The notes below the pieces were generated by a model. That model saw only the letters and a program-made list of their open reading frames with translations. It did no database searches and was not told the origin of the DNA. 64,000 bases of DNA, from the NCBI RefSeq assembly GCF_047511655.1, contig NC_133386.1, positions 170,831,146 through 170,895,145 on the forward strand, given 5' to 3'. Origin of the DNA: Castor canadensis (lineage: Eukaryota; Chordata; Mammalia; Rodentia; Castoridae). Below, one piece after another: positions 32,589 through 44,994 of the stretch; position 1 is the first letter of the stretch; each line of letters begins with the position of its first letter. The position numbers and the translations under genes were made by a program.

Positions 32589-33790
32589 CATTTAATATGC
32601 AACTATAGAAGTGTCTTGGACAGACACCAAAAAGAGATGAAAATTCAACAGCATGGCCTCAGACCCAGGAATTCTCCTAGATTCATGAATTTAGGGTGAA
32701 ACCTTAAGTCCTCAAGCTAATGTTCCAGTAGCAAAAATAAGTTCAGCAGTGGGATTGGTTTGCTCTTGTGACTACTGTCCAGGAATGTGGTCAAGGTCAC
32801 GCCAAGCTGCTCTAAAGAACTTAAAAGTTCTTGCCACAGAGTTAGGATTGCAGCCAGCTGGCATAGAGAATGTTACCCCTTACAAAGTAACAAAAGCTTA
32901 ATTTGCAGCTGACCAACTCAGTGGCTTGCTGGGAAGTCCTGGGATGCCTAAAGAGGGTCACATTCTGGCCTACTTGGTCAATACCCTGGGAAAGGCTGCT
33001 TTGGGCCACAGGCAACTTTTTCCTTTTCTATGAGACGTCATTCTGTAGGTGCCATGGGGCATGGAAGTGGTTGAGAAGCACTAGTAGGAATTTATTCTCT
33101 CTTTTTGCTTGTTCTTACTGGGAATAAGAATTCAACCAAAATGTCCATTTCAATCAAGGTCAGGATTCCTCATGAGACAAAAAAAGAGAAAGTCATTTAT
33201 AAAACAAAATAGCCACTCAAAATAATTCAGAGTCATGCCTATTCCAATATTGAAGAGTTTCTTCAAGAAAATGGAATCATATTTCATTTGGGTCTCTCCT
33301 CTTCTCCCTCACCGTGTGTGTGTGTGTGTGTGTACTACATAAAGTAAACTGTATGTATTTCTTGTATCTGAAAACATTTTTGAGACTGGAAGTGACAGCA
33401 TTTATTGCTACCACCATCCATTACTACCAGGTCTAGAAATGGTGCCGGGGATTTTCCACCCAGTTGGGTCTCCTTTGTCCCAGACAATGCAGGGAGTCAG
33501 GTCCTTAGGCTTGGAGTTCTAGACATGTCATCTTACCAGCATCCCAGAGATACTAAGAAAACTCATGCAAGATTAAATTCTAACTCCGTATGCAATTGTA
33601 ATATCCTGAAATCAAAGCATCTGGGAACCTGGATTCTCCCAGGGCCTACTCTCCCTACAGAGAACCCAGGAGAGAAGGTATTCCATAAGAGAAGTCTATT
33701 GAGTGAGTTCAGAAGTTCGCTGAGTAAGCCAGAGACAGGTAGAGACTTAGAAAGCGCCCCTGAGCTGGCAACTGGATTGTTAGACACTGG
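32589..33790. other. Intergenic, no gene recognised
   Basis: Unique sequence with a short (GT)n run at 33315-33334. No supported feature. Confidence 0.5.
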
Positions 33791-33794
33791 GAAA

Positions 33795-33928
33795 AGGGTT
33801 TTATGAATATTATTTAATTTTGTCCTGACATTCTGTTATTACCCCCTGCATTACACCTGAGGAAATCAACACCAAGACCAAGTTAATTAAATAGTCCAGG
33901 GTCATGTGACAGGCACATGGTTAAAAGG
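33795..33928 (-). repeat. MIR SINE fragment
   Basis: Reversed MIR core pattern: 'acacctgaggaaatcaacac', 'taaatagtccagggtcatgt'. Confidence 0.55.
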
Positions 33929-34045
33929 TAGAGAAAACAGTATATTCAATATATTTCTAGTTCTGTCCAGTGACAGACCATATCTAGTGTTTAAAAACAA
34001 GCTTTATTGGTATATAATTTTATATGATAAAATTCACACATCTGT

Positions 34046-34128
34046 TTTTTTCTGTGTCTGTGTGCTAGGGATGAAATCCAGCATGCTTAGCAAGTATTAT
34101 ACCACTGACCTATGCCCACAGCCCCAAA
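34046..34128 (-). mobile_element. ID-like SINE (diverged)
   Basis: 'gtgtgctagggatgaaatcc', 'agcatgcttagcaagtat', 'taccactgacctatgcccac'. Confidence 0.65.
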
Positions 34129-34174
34129 TTTACCCATTTTAAGTGTCCGAGTTTTAAGAAATGTATATAGTTAT

Positions 34175-34560
34175 GTGGATTAATCACTTTTATGTCACTG
34201 TGACCAAATATCTGATGGAAACAAGGGAGGAAAGATCTATTTTGGCTCATGGTTTCAGAGAGTTTAGTTCATGGTTGTTTGACCCCATGGACTTGGGGGA
34301 ACATCATGGTGGTGTGTGGCAGTTGGACATGCTTTAAGTCATAGGAAAGAGAGAAAGATAGAAAGAGAGAGAGAAAAGGGACCAGTAATAACCTTAAAAG
34401 TCATACCCCCAGTGACCCACTTCCTCCAGCCAGATCCTACCTCCAAGAGTTTCAAACATCTTCCTAAACAGTGACACTAGCTAGGGACCAAGGACTCAAC
34501 ACACAAGCCTATAGGGCACATTTGATATTCAAACCATAATAGTCATCTACCATGATCACA
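34175..34560. repeat. Probable ancient interspersed repeat, class not assigned
   Basis: Text such as 'tttggctcatggtttcagag' and 'cccacttcctccagccagat' is typical of a dispersed mammalian repeat, but I cannot name the family. Contains a short GAGA run near 34350-34375. Confidence 0.4.
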
Positions 34561-34594
34561 GTCATGATACAGAACAAACTACTCTATTCCCCTG

Positions 34595-34935
34595 GCTCCT
34601 AGGAATCTTATTGGTTGTTTTTGGTCACTGTATTTGTCCCTTTTCTAGAATGTCATCTGAATGGAATCATACAGTGTGTTGTTTTTAGTGTCTGGCTTCT
34701 TGCAGCACAAGGCTTTTGGATCCATTCATGTCACATATCTCAGTATGGTTCTTGTTTTCCTTTGTAATCTCCATTTATGTGTCTTCTTTAGCGAAGCATC
34801 TATTCAAGTCTCAACCCACTTAAATTGAGTTGTCTACTATTGAGTTGGAAGAGTTCTTTATATATTCAGGATACAAGTCCTTTATCAGATGCATGATCTG
34901 CAAGTATTTTCTCCCAGTGTATACCTTTCAGAGAA
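34595..34935 (-). mobile_element. Old L1 fragment
   Basis: Reversed L1 text: 'agttctttatatattcagga', 'tacaagtcctttatcagatg', 'gcaagtattttctcccagtg', the familiar antisense of ancient L1. Confidence 0.75.
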
Positions 34936-35924
34936 AGTTTGTGATTACCTCTTCCTAGTGAGACAGGGGAATGACTGGCCCCATCTAAATTTTCATTATA
35001 ATTTCTTGGACTGGGAGTGGTTGTTCCTAGGCTTTATCTTTATTATAGATCCAGAACCTGTACAAGTAAGTGGTCTGAGGTTTTGAGTTCTCAGGGGAAA
35101 TTCGCTTTCTCTCCTCCAGAATCCAGGCCCAGACCACAGCTCTCTGTACCTGTGGAGAGACTCTTTTTTTAGTCTGCCCCTTCACTGTGGACACAGTCTT
35201 TTGCTCTCTGCATTATGTAGGTTTCTCACTTCTAACCTCCCATGCACAACAGTCCTCATCTTCATCCCTGCATAGAGCCAGATCGAAGTGGCCCGTAACT
35301 CCCAGGACGACTCAGCATCAGTGCCAAACAATTTTTCTGATCTCTATTTCCAGACCCAATGTTTTCCATATCTGTTTTTCCCACAGCTCAATCTTGCATT
35401 TAAAAATATTTCAGTCAACATTTACAGGTGTCATAAGTTATCTTAGGCCTCCGTCTTGCTCTAATTAAATATTCTGTAGTTTGTCATTGTATACAGCTGG
35501 TGTTTGTCCCATCTTCCCCTGTTCAGTCTTGAGAAGTCTTGGGTTTGCTCCTCCCTGGTCATCTTGGTTTCAATAAAAGCCCTGGTAGCTAGAATAAAAA
35601 GATTTCACTTTCTTTTCCATCGCCTTGCAGTTAAGACCAACTATCTTGTCTTTTCAATCATGGAGTAATGCAGAAAAGATTTTTGACCATATTCAAATGA
35701 AAGTTTTCTTTTCTTAGTAGTGCATTTCCTCTGGTCACATAAAACCTTAGAGAACTGGCAAATTATGTTGCAACAAACACTAAGGCAATATTTCTTCAAC
35801 AAAACATTGTGCCCAAGATAGTTTAAGAGTCTCTACTGATAACAAAATAAACAACCATTTTAGTGTCTATTAAGTCATTTTGGCTACCTCTGAAATATAT
35901 CTGAAGCCTGTCTACTTTTCTCCT
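34936..35924. other. Intergenic, no feature recognised
   Basis: Unique-looking sequence; nothing supported. Confidence 0.5.
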
Positions 35925-36545
35925 TCCGCATTGCAAAGGCCTAGTCCAGCCTACCACCATCTTTCACCTAGATTGTGCAATAGCATTCCACCTGGTCTCT
36001 CTGGAGTCCTATATGCACACAGTATGTATGTTGCTCTCACTTTTAAAATTCCAAAGGCTCACTGCTTCAGTTAGAATAAAATCTCAGCTCATTCCCAGAC
36101 TTCTAAGATCCTACAAGATTTTTACCTGATGGTTCTCCTTTCTTCCCCAGCTACTTTGGACTTCTTGCTTGGCATTTTGTCTATTCCCTCTGGTTTTGAA
36201 TGTGCCTATGGCTGGACCCTTCTTGTTTTTAGTCCTAGTTCAAAGTCACTCCCTCACTGAGGCCTTCCCTGCACATCCTTCCCACCCTTCAAAAGGAGGA
36301 CATCACCTGTACCTCTTTACTTTCTATCATGTTGTCCTATTTTGTTTTCTTAATTTCATTTATCACTGTCTGAAATGAGCTTGTTGGCTTACTTGTGTAC
36401 TGATTTATTTTGCTTCTTCTCACTGGAATGTAATTGCCATGGTAACTGACTTTGTCTTACCACTGTATCTCCATTGCCAAGAACAGTGTCTGGCCTGTAG
36501 AAGCCCCTCAACACATAGTTATTGAATGCATGTGTGCAAGAATGC
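35925..36545 (-). repeat. L2 LINE 3' region
   Basis: Reversed L2: 'ctcactgaggccttccctgc', 'tttatcactgtctgaaatga', 'actggaatgtaattgccatg', 'agaacagtgtctggcctgta', 'cacatagttattgaatgcat'. Confidence 0.85.
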
Positions 36546-36854
36546 CAGGAAGTGTTCTCATTGCATTGTGTAGATCACCCATAATTTTTACAATAATGTG
36601 CTAGAGTATTAGTCCCATTTTATGGATAAGAAGACTGATTAGAACTAGAATCAAGCCTATTTGCTCCAAAGACTACTCTTCTACATTATGTCCCCCCCAC
36701 CCCCTGCCCAGGCAGCAATTTGTTCAGGTAACATTAAATGTGATGAAAAAATTCTATGTTGGTGAATACTTTGAACACTTTATTTTCCTTGTTGTATAAA
36801 ATGAAATTTGTTGGGGATACATAAATTAATGAAGCTGAGACAATACAATGTGTT

Positions 36855-36992
36855 CAGAGTCAGATGACCTGGCTTAGATAAAACCCATACTTTACACAGA
36901 GCCTCAGTTTCCTCCTCTATAAAATTGGGATGGACATATCTGCTGGCTAATGTCCTAAAGACCATAAAATACTTAGGATGTGCATTTGTCTG
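36855..36992 (+). repeat. MIR SINE fragment
   Basis: MIR core: 'cagagcctcagtttcctcct', 'ctataaaattgggatggaca'. Confidence 0.7.
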
Positions 36993-38699
36993 GCAAATGC
37001 TTAATGAGATGCATAGTTAATAACACTGATTGTAATAATGCTGCCAGGAAGCAGAGTTTTATCTCTGCAAACCTGTGAACTCTTGGGTTAGACTGGATGA
37101 CATCAAAACCCTTTGCAACTTCCTTTAAAATTGCATCATCCTCATCAGTGCTTTTCAAACTCTTTGTGGAGTGGACTATGTATTGATACTTTTGTATAAT
37201 GTAATACAAATTAGATGACTAGGGACATACAATTTTAAAAAGGCATACAAAGTAAAAGCCAAGCCCACAATTGTTTTCATTAGATTCAAATTAGTCCTTG
37301 AAATTGTCATAGAAGTTGGTAAATGTATGTAATTATAGCTTGTTACATAACAAATTACCCCAAAAGTCAACACAACAATTATCTATCTTACATCAGTTCT
37401 GTGGGTTAGGAATTCAGGGGCAGCTCAAGTAATTAACTAGTTCTGGGAGTTTCTTGGGAGTTTCAAGATCCAAGCTGAGGCTGCAGTCATCTGAAGGTCT
37501 GACTGGGGATGGAAGGTCCACTTCTATCGGCTCATTGACACCAGTGGCAGATGAGTGTGGCTGTTGGCTGGGCACTTCCCCCACACCGACCTCCCCACAG
37601 AGCTGTTTCAATGTCTTCATGTCATGACAACTGGTTTTCCCTACAACAAGTGATTCAAGAGACAGCAAGGCAGAAGTGACCTCTTCTCAGAAGTCACATG
37701 GGTCAGACAGGTTAGCTGTATTTGATGTGTGCAGAGACTTCACAGGGACCTGAAGCCAGGAACAAGGAACATCAAAGGGACATCTTATGGACCGGCCACG
37801 ACAAATCCTTACTCCTAACTAATTTTCATACTTATCTGTCAGTAAACCAAATTCTGCATACCAGATTCCTAGAGAAAAGCAACATTCCTCATTTTGTAAA
37901 TGAAGAAGCCGAGGTCTGGTGAAAGGCACATCCCTAATTGCCAAATCCAGATTCTTGATTTCAGTGTTCTTTCTTATCCTACTGCCTTCACATCTATTTT
38001 AGCTACGATGGAACAAAAGGGGAGCACTTGCCCCAAGCTGCTCATTAAGTAATAAATGGGGTTGGGAGGGACAATTGAGACACAGAGACACTGCTGCTGT
38101 GGATTCTCTTAGGATCACCACAAAGCCATCTTCAAGGTAGCTATCAAATAGAGTAATTCAGTGAGCCAAGTTCAAAAGCATCACAATGTGACAATGGAAA
38201 TTGACTTGATTTAGCTTCAAAGATTCTATTAACTTGGAGAAATGAAGATTTTCTGGGGGAATTAATACATGGCCAGTGGTAGAGAACAGAAGTGACTCCA
38301 GTGCTTTGAAACTTCTTTTAACTCAGTTCTTAGATGTTCATGCAAAACGTGATAGCTTAGATTCTCGCCCCTATAACACATCTGGCATTTCAGGGTCAGA
38401 AGATTAAATCTTGATTCTAATTTCAAAGGAAATGTGAAATTTCAGTAAGTTCATTTTGTAAGGTTGAGAAATAACCTGCTTCAGAAACTGGCACTGAACG
38501 AGTCCTCTTAAATTCAGTGGGGGGAGGGGCACGTGCTTGAGTTAGACTATTTATAAGGTCAACAGTACATTAAAATTATGACAAATGAACACTGGAATAT
38601 CACTGAATTCTAGACCACATTTTTCTTCTCTTTATCTTCCTTGTTCCTCTCCTAATTGAACCAGAGGCCCAAACAAGAAAAAGCCAAGATTCCTAAATT
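36993..38699. other. Intergenic; possible ancient repeat at 37340-37680
   Basis: 37340-37680 ('cataacaaattaccccaaaa', 'ttctgtgggttaggaattca') resembles a widespread ancient mammalian repeat whose family I cannot name. The rest is unique-looking with no coding evidence. Confidence 0.4.
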
Positions 38700-38856
38700 T
38701 AAAACAAAATAAAACTCTTTGTTTGGAAATAGTTCCAAACATACAGAAAAGTTGCTGGAATAAAAATAGTACACTTGTATATACTTTACCTAAATTTGCC
38801 TTTTGTTAACATTCTTACCCCATTTGGTTTACCATTTCTCTCTCTTCTCTCAACAT

Positions 38857-38892
38857 ACACACACTCACACACACACAAACATACACACACAA
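38857..38892 (+). repeat. (CA)n-rich tract
   Basis: ACACACTCACACACACACAAACATACACACACA within the ancient repeat. Confidence 0.85.
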
Positions 38893-38961
38893 TTTTTCTC
38901 AACTACTTGAGAATAAATTACATCATTGTGTCCCTTTACTTCTAAATATTTCATTGTATAT

Positions 38962-39174
38962 TTTCTTTTTGTTTTGGTGGGACTGGAGTTTGAATCAGAG
39001 CTTTGCACCTGCAAAGCAGGTGCTCTACCACTTGAGCCATACTTCCAGTTCATTTTGATCTGGTTAGTTTTGAGATGGGGTCTTGTGTGCTGTTTGCCTG
39101 GGCTGGCCTTGAACCTTGATTCTCCTGATCGCTTGTAGCTAGAATTATAGGTGTGAGCCACCAGTGACCAGCTA
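38962..39174 (-). mobile_element. B1-dID-like dimeric SINE
   Basis: Reversed ID part ('ggactggagtttgaatcaga', 'ctctaccacttgagccata') followed by reversed B1 part ('gagatggggtcttgtgtgct', 'tataggtgtgagccacca'). Confidence 0.82.
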
Positions 39175-40284
39175 TTTTCTTATTTCTTATATACCTGTGG
39201 TATAGCTATTGATTCCAGTAAATTTAACATTCCTGTAATACTTTTAACTAATCTATCCACTTCAATTCCAACTTTCTCAGTGAGCCTAATGAGATCTTTT
39301 GTAGCATCTTTTACTTGAGAGTACTGGACACAGAATAGGACCAGGTGTTAGATTTGGTTGTCATGTCTCCTGAGCCTTCTTTAATCTGGAAGCTTCCATA
39401 GACATTCTTTTATTTTTCATGACGTTAATATTTTTCAAAGAATAGAATCCACTCCTTTAAAAAATAGAATGTTTTCTATTTGGGGGCTTGTCTCATAATT
39501 AGGTCAATTATGCATCCTCAGTTGGACATAAAAAGATCAAAATGTCCTTTTCAGGGTACCACCATGGAGGTCCACAATATCCATCTGCCCCTTAGAGATC
39601 ATCTGGTTGAAGTGCTATCCAGTTTCTCCATGTGAAATTACCATTTTTAACCCTTGCAGTTAATAAGCAATGCATGGGAAGGTAATTTAAGACCATCCAA
39701 ATATTCATACCTGCTCTGTTTCTTCATTGAAATTTAGTGTCTATTATTGACTCTCAATACTGTCTTTACTGTGATTGTTGCAAAACAATGGTTTTCCAAC
39801 TCCCATGTCTCGTCATCAATAGGCATTTAAGATTCTGCTGTAAGCAAAAGCCCTCCTCTCTCCTCTATTCATTTATTATCAATAGGGATTCATGAATTCT
39901 CTCCCCACCCCAATGTTTTACAACTCACTCCTGTCCTTAATAATTTTTATAGTCAAATTGTCCTAGAGCCAAGCAGTGACAGCTTCTTGAAGCTGGCTTC
40001 TTTGTCCCTGTGATTTGCCTCCATCTTTTACATCTTTTTTCATTTTAAGCCCTTCCTTACTTTCTGATAAAAGTTGTCCTGTTGCCTTTTATCCCACCAT
40101 ACAGATTCCTGGGCTCAGCTCTCTGTTTTGGTTTTGATTTGCCATATTCCACAAGTCACAAACATGTGGAAATGTACATCGTCTGTGTGTGCTGACTCCC
40201 CAGCCCTCCCTCTTCCCTGTTTATCCCATAAGAACTCCGTCCTTCTTTTCCATGTGTGACAGTGGCCCATATGCCATCAGTAAT

Positions 40285-40490
40285 GGTGAGAACTAGGCAC
40301 TTTACAAATATGGACTCCTTGGATCCACATCACAGCTCTCTGAGACACTTTCTACTGAGTGTCAGCTCCTGAGGAAATTGAAGCCTGGACAGGTTAAGTA
40401 ATTTGCCTGAGGTCCAATGGCTAAGAAGTGACAGAAGTAGGCTTAATCATAGCTCTTAACCCTGCACTCTGCTAGCTTGAAATAAGGCCT
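40285..40490 (-). repeat. MIR SINE fragment
   Basis: Reversed MIR: 'ctaggcactttacaaatatg', 'cctgaggaaattgaagcctg', 'gacaggttaagtaatttgcc'. Confidence 0.7.
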
Positions 40491-40618
40491 TCTTTCCAAA
40501 TGCAGTTTTAAATTTGAAAATAAAACAAAGGAAGTGTGTTAGGCTGTGGAAGCTTAGAGAAGAGTCAAAATTCATTTAAATAACATGCCAGGGCCTGCTG
40601 CGTCTCACGTATGAAACA

Positions 40619-40676
40619 CACTCTCTCTCTGTCTCTGTCTCTCTCTTCTTCTCCCTCTCTCTCTCCCTCTCTCTGA
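40619..40676 (+). repeat. (CT)n-rich simple repeat
   Basis: About 58 bp of CTCTCT with GT and CC interruptions, adjoining the B1 tail. Confidence 0.9.
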
Positions 40677-40798
40677 GATAGGGGTCTCATTATGCTGCCC
40701 AGGCTAGCCTCAAACTCCTGGACTGAAGCAGTTCTCTTACCTCAGCCTTCTGAGTAGCTAGGACTACAGGAACATGCAACTGCACCCAGCTTAGCTTC
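40672..40798 (-). mobile_element. B1/7SL-derived SINE
   Basis: 'ctcattatgctgcccaggct', 'agcctcaaactcctggactg', 'gagtagctaggactacagga'. Confidence 0.85.
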
Positions 40799-41127
40799 TT
40801 ATTGAAGTCAGGGAACAACCTACACAAACACAACAAGCAAAAGATTGCTGAGCCCCACCAAGAGATCCTGATTCTATAGGTTTGAAGTTCAGCCTAGAAC
40901 TTCAAACTTTGAAGCCCACCAAGTAACAGCCCTTCCTACTGACTAAGAGACTCTCGTCAGCACTAACATCAGACAGCCATTGGGTGAGGGGCTTGAGCTG
41001 AGCATTCAAGGTCAAGTCAGAGGTCAGACATGTTTACTCAGGCCCAGATCTTGCAGCACAGTAGAAATAATCTGTGAAAAACCCGGGAATTAAAGATCTT
41101 CCAAAAAGTGACAAAATCTGAAAAATT

Positions 41128-41208
41128 TTTTTCAGTGCTGGGGATCAAACCCAGGGCTTCTTGCATGCTAGACAAACACCCTACCACTGAGCTACAATGG
41201 TAGCCAAG
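41128..41208 (-). mobile_element. ID-like SINE
   Basis: 'gtgctggggatcaaacccag', 'gcatgctagacaaacacc', 'taccactgagctacaatgg'. Confidence 0.8.
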
Positions 41209-41329
41209 CCCCAAGATCAGAATTTAAGCCCCTCACCTGGTGGGTTGTAACCCTTCTCCAGCCAGTGCCTAAACCTCTACCCACAAACTCTGGCCCCACT
41301 TGCACACCTGCTCTGCCAGGTCAAGGTCT

Positions 41330-41540
41330 CTCAGTCTTTGTTCTTGCCCATACCAGCTCTTTGCAGATCGGGGCTATTTCAAATGTCACCTTCTCTGTAC
41401 TCTAGACACTACTCTTATCTATGTTTTTCATAGTACTTTTCGCAAGTCCTTATTATGCATTAATGCTGTATTGTTGTGCATTGCTTACATTTCTGGTTAG
41501 ATTAGATTCAAATGTCCTCTAATTTGAGGAGAAAAGCGTT
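41330..41540 (-). repeat. Possible L2 fragment
   Basis: Text like 'caaatgtcaccttctctgta' and 'catagtacttttcgcaagtc' is reminiscent of reversed L2, heavily diverged. Confidence 0.4.
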
Positions 41541-41604
41541 GATTTTCCCAGTTTTACAGGTGAGAAGGCTGCTGTGCTATGAGGTGGGCCTGAGAGAGGC
41601 AGCA

Positions 41605-41815
41605 GGGTTAAGAACCAGGTTAAAGCCTACTGCTGCTGCTGCTGGGCTGTAGGACCTCAGCCAGTGGCTTAGCCCCTCTGGGCTTCAATTTACTTGGGGT
41701 ATCAAGGATGTCAATAAATAGAAATTGCCACAGAGGGCTGTTAAGTGGATTCAGGAGTTAGTAGTTAGAAAGTACCTGGGGACGCCAGCACATGCTGGCA
41801 CACAATAGGGCTGTG
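41605..41815 (+). repeat. MIR SINE
   Basis: 'ggacctcagccagtggctta', 'gcccctctgggcttcaattt', 'ctggcacacaatagggc'. Includes a short CTG run (41631-41643). Confidence 0.7.
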
Positions 41816-42392
41816 TAAAGGTTGATTTAATATAGTTTTGGGGTTGTAATTCAAATCCAAGACCCAATGCTAAGCTTCTAAGCACTACTCTCTTTTATCT
41901 TTATGGAAGTCTAAGTTTTCCTGAGAAGTACTGTTTCTATTAGAGAAGCAATGAAAGGAAGCTGAAGACACTGATGAGGTGAGAAGAAGCAAAATCCTCC
42001 AATGAGCTGCTAAATGAAGGTGTGGACAGGGAAGGAAGCAGGTGCTCGGCTCTCCCAACTCTGGGTTCAGGGCATATGGTGACACATTCAGGCAAGCACA
42101 ACCAGGAGAGACTTTGGAAATTGGTGCCTCGAGAAATCTCTTTACATGTCCTCTGGTCAGTTGTGGGTTAAACATTTGGACCTTTGGAATAACATGCTAC
42201 ATACACTGTTTATGCATCCAGGATTCTGCAAGATGGTGGCATTGACAGATAGAAAGGGTCAACTATTGTTTCACTGAGGATGTAATGGTCTTGGCTGATT
42301 TCTTGAATCTTACATGTGTTGTACCGTAATGGGGAGTAGCAGTTAAGGTAACATTTCCAAGGCAAGGATCATTTTAGTTTTACGTAATACCA
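41816..42392. other. Intergenic, no feature recognised
   Basis: Unique sequence; no supported gene. Confidence 0.5.
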
Positions 42393-42510
42393 GTTATAGC
42401 CAGACATGGTGTCATACATCTATAATCCCAGCACTGGGGAGATGGAGGCTGGAGACCAGCCTGGGCTACATAGTGAGACTGTCTCATACAAACAAAAACA
42501 AATAACAATG
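42393..42510 (+). mobile_element. B1 SINE
   Basis: 'gccagacatggtgtcataca', 'ctataatcccagcactgggg', 'accagcctgggctacatagt', then an A-rich tail. Confidence 0.9.
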
Positions 42511-42827
42511 ACAAAAACCATGCACACACATACACACAGAGAAGTTGTAATTTCATAGCTAAAATCTATGATTATTATTGCTGATATGGTTAAAAAGGAT
42601 AGACTAAGTTGTGATTGACTTAGTAGTTAAGCACAAGACAATGTTATGAGTGATGAGAATTTACAAGTCTAGGTCCCACAGCCGGGAGGGAAGACAGTGT
42701 TCTATCTACATGTTGATGAGTTACTCAGTGATTAACCTTTGTGTCAAATATTGACTACTCACAGCATACAAAGTATCTTTCAGGCTGGGGGATGATTTAA
42801 AACAGCCATTTAAAAACTTAGCAGGAG

Positions 42828-43915
42828 CCAGAAAACACATGAAAAAATGCTCACCATCTCTAGCAATAAAGGAAATGCAAATTAAAACCACACTAAGATT
42901 CCACCTCACCCCTGTTAGAACAGCCATCATCAGCAACACCACCAACAACAGGTGTTGGCGAGGATGCGGGGAAAAAGGAACCCTCTTACACTGTTGGTGG
43001 GAATGTAGACTAGTACAACCACTCTGGAAAAAAATTTGGAGGCTACTTAAAAAGCTGGACATCGATCTACCATTTGATCCAGCAATACCACTCTTGGGGA
43101 TATACCCAAAAGACTGTTACTCCAGAGGCACCTGCACATCCATGTTTATTGCGGCACTATTCACAATAGCCAAGTTATGGAAACAGCCAAGATGCCCCAC
43201 CACTGACGAATGGATTAAGAAAATGTGGTATCTATACACAATGGAATTTTATGCAGCCATGAAGAAGAACGAAATGTTATCATTCGCTGGTAAATGGATG
43301 GAATTGGAGAACATCATTCTGAGTGAGGTTAGCCTGGCTCAAAAAACCAAAAATCGTATGTTCTCCCTCATATGTGGACATTAGATCAAGGGCAAACACA
43401 ACAATGGGATTGGACTATGAGCACATGATAAAAGCGAGAGCACACAAGGGAGGGGTGAGGATAGGTAAGACACCTAAAAAACTAGCTAGCATTTGTTGCC
43501 CTTAATGCAGAGAAACTAAAGCAGATACCTTAAAGCAACTGAGGCCAATAGGAAAAGGGGAACAGGTACTAGAGAAAAGGTTAGATCAAAAAGAATTAAC
43601 CTAGAAGGTAACACCCACGCACAGGAAATCAATGTGAGTCAATGCCCTGTATAGCTATCTTTATCTCAACCAGCAAAACCCCTTGTTCCTTCCTATTATT
43701 GCTTATACTCTCTCTACAACAAAATTAGAGATAAGGGCAAAATAGTTTCTGCTGGGTATTGAGGGGGGGAGCGGGAGGGGGTGGAGTGGGTGGTAAGGGA
43801 GGGGGTGGGGGCAGGGGGGAGAAATAAACCAAGCCTTGTATGCACATATGAATAATAAAAGAAAAATGAAAAAAAAATAAATAAAAAATAAAAAATTTCT
43901 ACAAGAAAAAAAAAA
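42828..43915 (+). mobile_element. 5'-truncated L1 with target-site duplication
   Basis: The last 1.09 kb of the young L1 family (end of ORF2, 3'UTR, complex A-rich tail). Direct repeats 'aaaaacttagcaggag' at 42812-42827 and 43916-43931 bound it exactly. It lies beside a MER5A-like element. The tail includes a short unique insert ('tttctacaag') between A-rich blocks. Confidence 0.95.
42839..43384 (+). pseudogene. L1 ORF2 C-terminal fragment
   Basis: An open frame of 181 codons for the ORF2p C-terminus, with an intact C-x3-C-x7-H-x4-C motif ([19 protein letters not shown]) and the normal stop. It lacks EN and RT domains. It belongs to the subfamily without the 9-nt insert (KDCYSRGT). Confidence 0.9.
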
Positions 43916-43931
43916 AAAAACTTAGCAGGAG

Positions 43932-44103
43932 TCAGATGCTTCTCAGGGCTTATGAAAACACAGATCTCTGAGCCCCAGCCCCAGAGTTTCTGGTTCAGTA
44001 TGTGGGAGGATCCCTAAAAACCCAGAAGCATGGGTTTTGAGCGAGCTCCCAGGTGATGATCATGCTGCTGGTTCTGGGATCGTGATTTGAGAACCGTTGA
44101 GTT
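43932..44103 (+). repeat. MER5A-like hAT DNA transposon fragment
   Basis: 'cagatctctgagccccagcc', 'cagagtttctggttcagtat', 'gtgatttgagaaccgttgag' fit MER5A; the preceding L1 lies at its edge. Confidence 0.65.
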
Positions 44104-44283
44104 AGGGCAATAGCTCCTCTCTGGAGCGTCTTGCCACCTGAGCTGCAATGCAATAGAATTAGATTTGTTTTAAATAGGCCACCATAAGCAGTCAAATTTC
44201 CCAGCCACTTTTAGCATCTTACAGGCCAAGAGAGACACCGTGTCATTATTTCTCCTCTAAAAAAAAGACTTTAAGGGAATCTC

Positions 44284-44299
44284 ACAGTTAATTAACTGT
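44284..44299. repeat. 16-bp perfect palindrome ACAGTTAATTAACTGT
   Basis: Self-complementary site containing GTTAATTAAC, similar to HNF1/homeodomain half sites. It lies 0.7 kb beyond the LMO2 3' end. Confidence 0.95.
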
Positions 44300-44994
44300 A
44301 GCCTTAGATGCATGTTTCTGATATCTCGATAATTAAACACATTTAGACTTGTTGGTGTTTGCCAATTGTTTTATGAAATAATTAAAAGTATAGTCTTCAT
44401 GGAAGTTTGTCCCCTGGGACACTCTTGGGCTAGTCAGCTTAGAGGTGGTGACCAGCAGGTGGCACTCTGAGTTAGTTCATGGCTTGGATGGGGTGAAAAC
44501 GAACACATAAACCAAGGTGCCTGCTTTAAATCCTCAAAGTAAGGTCCTCTTAACCACTTGTCATAAAATACCCTGAGACACACGTCTTGGAAAATCGAAG
44601 TGTCAAGCTCAGCATCTTTGCCACATTTCAAACTAGGTAATTACCTTCTCTCCCAAAGGGAATCTGTTTTATGTATTTGTGTGCTTTCTAGGTTACAAGT
44701 TTCCCAAAGGCAATGATCTTGCTGCCTTCCACTCACTCCATACAATGGCAAAGTGAAATGCACAGCTTACAATAACAATTTAATTATTCTGCATCCCTCT
44801 GAGCTACGTGATGACCTGTTATATAATTGCCAGCAATATAGAAACCTACATAAATCTCATATAAACCCTTGCAATAAATGGAATTTTTTATTTTACCTAG
44901 AAGTAAATTGCTTATTTACTTCACCTTGACCATAGAAAAAGCAAACTGTTTCCCCACAATTCCAAATTGTAAGTCATTATCAAATAAACAACAC

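Larger units (their letters stand above)
38700..40260. repeat. Ancient LINE-class repeat, interrupted
   Basis: Text such as 'ccaaacatacagaaaagttg', 'ctggaataaaaatagtacac', 'tttggttgtcatgtctcctg' and 'aatctggaagcttcc' belongs to a familiar old mammalian repeat, which I attribute to an ancient L1-class element with low confidence in family and strand. It is split by the SINE at 38962-39172. Confidence 0.45.
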
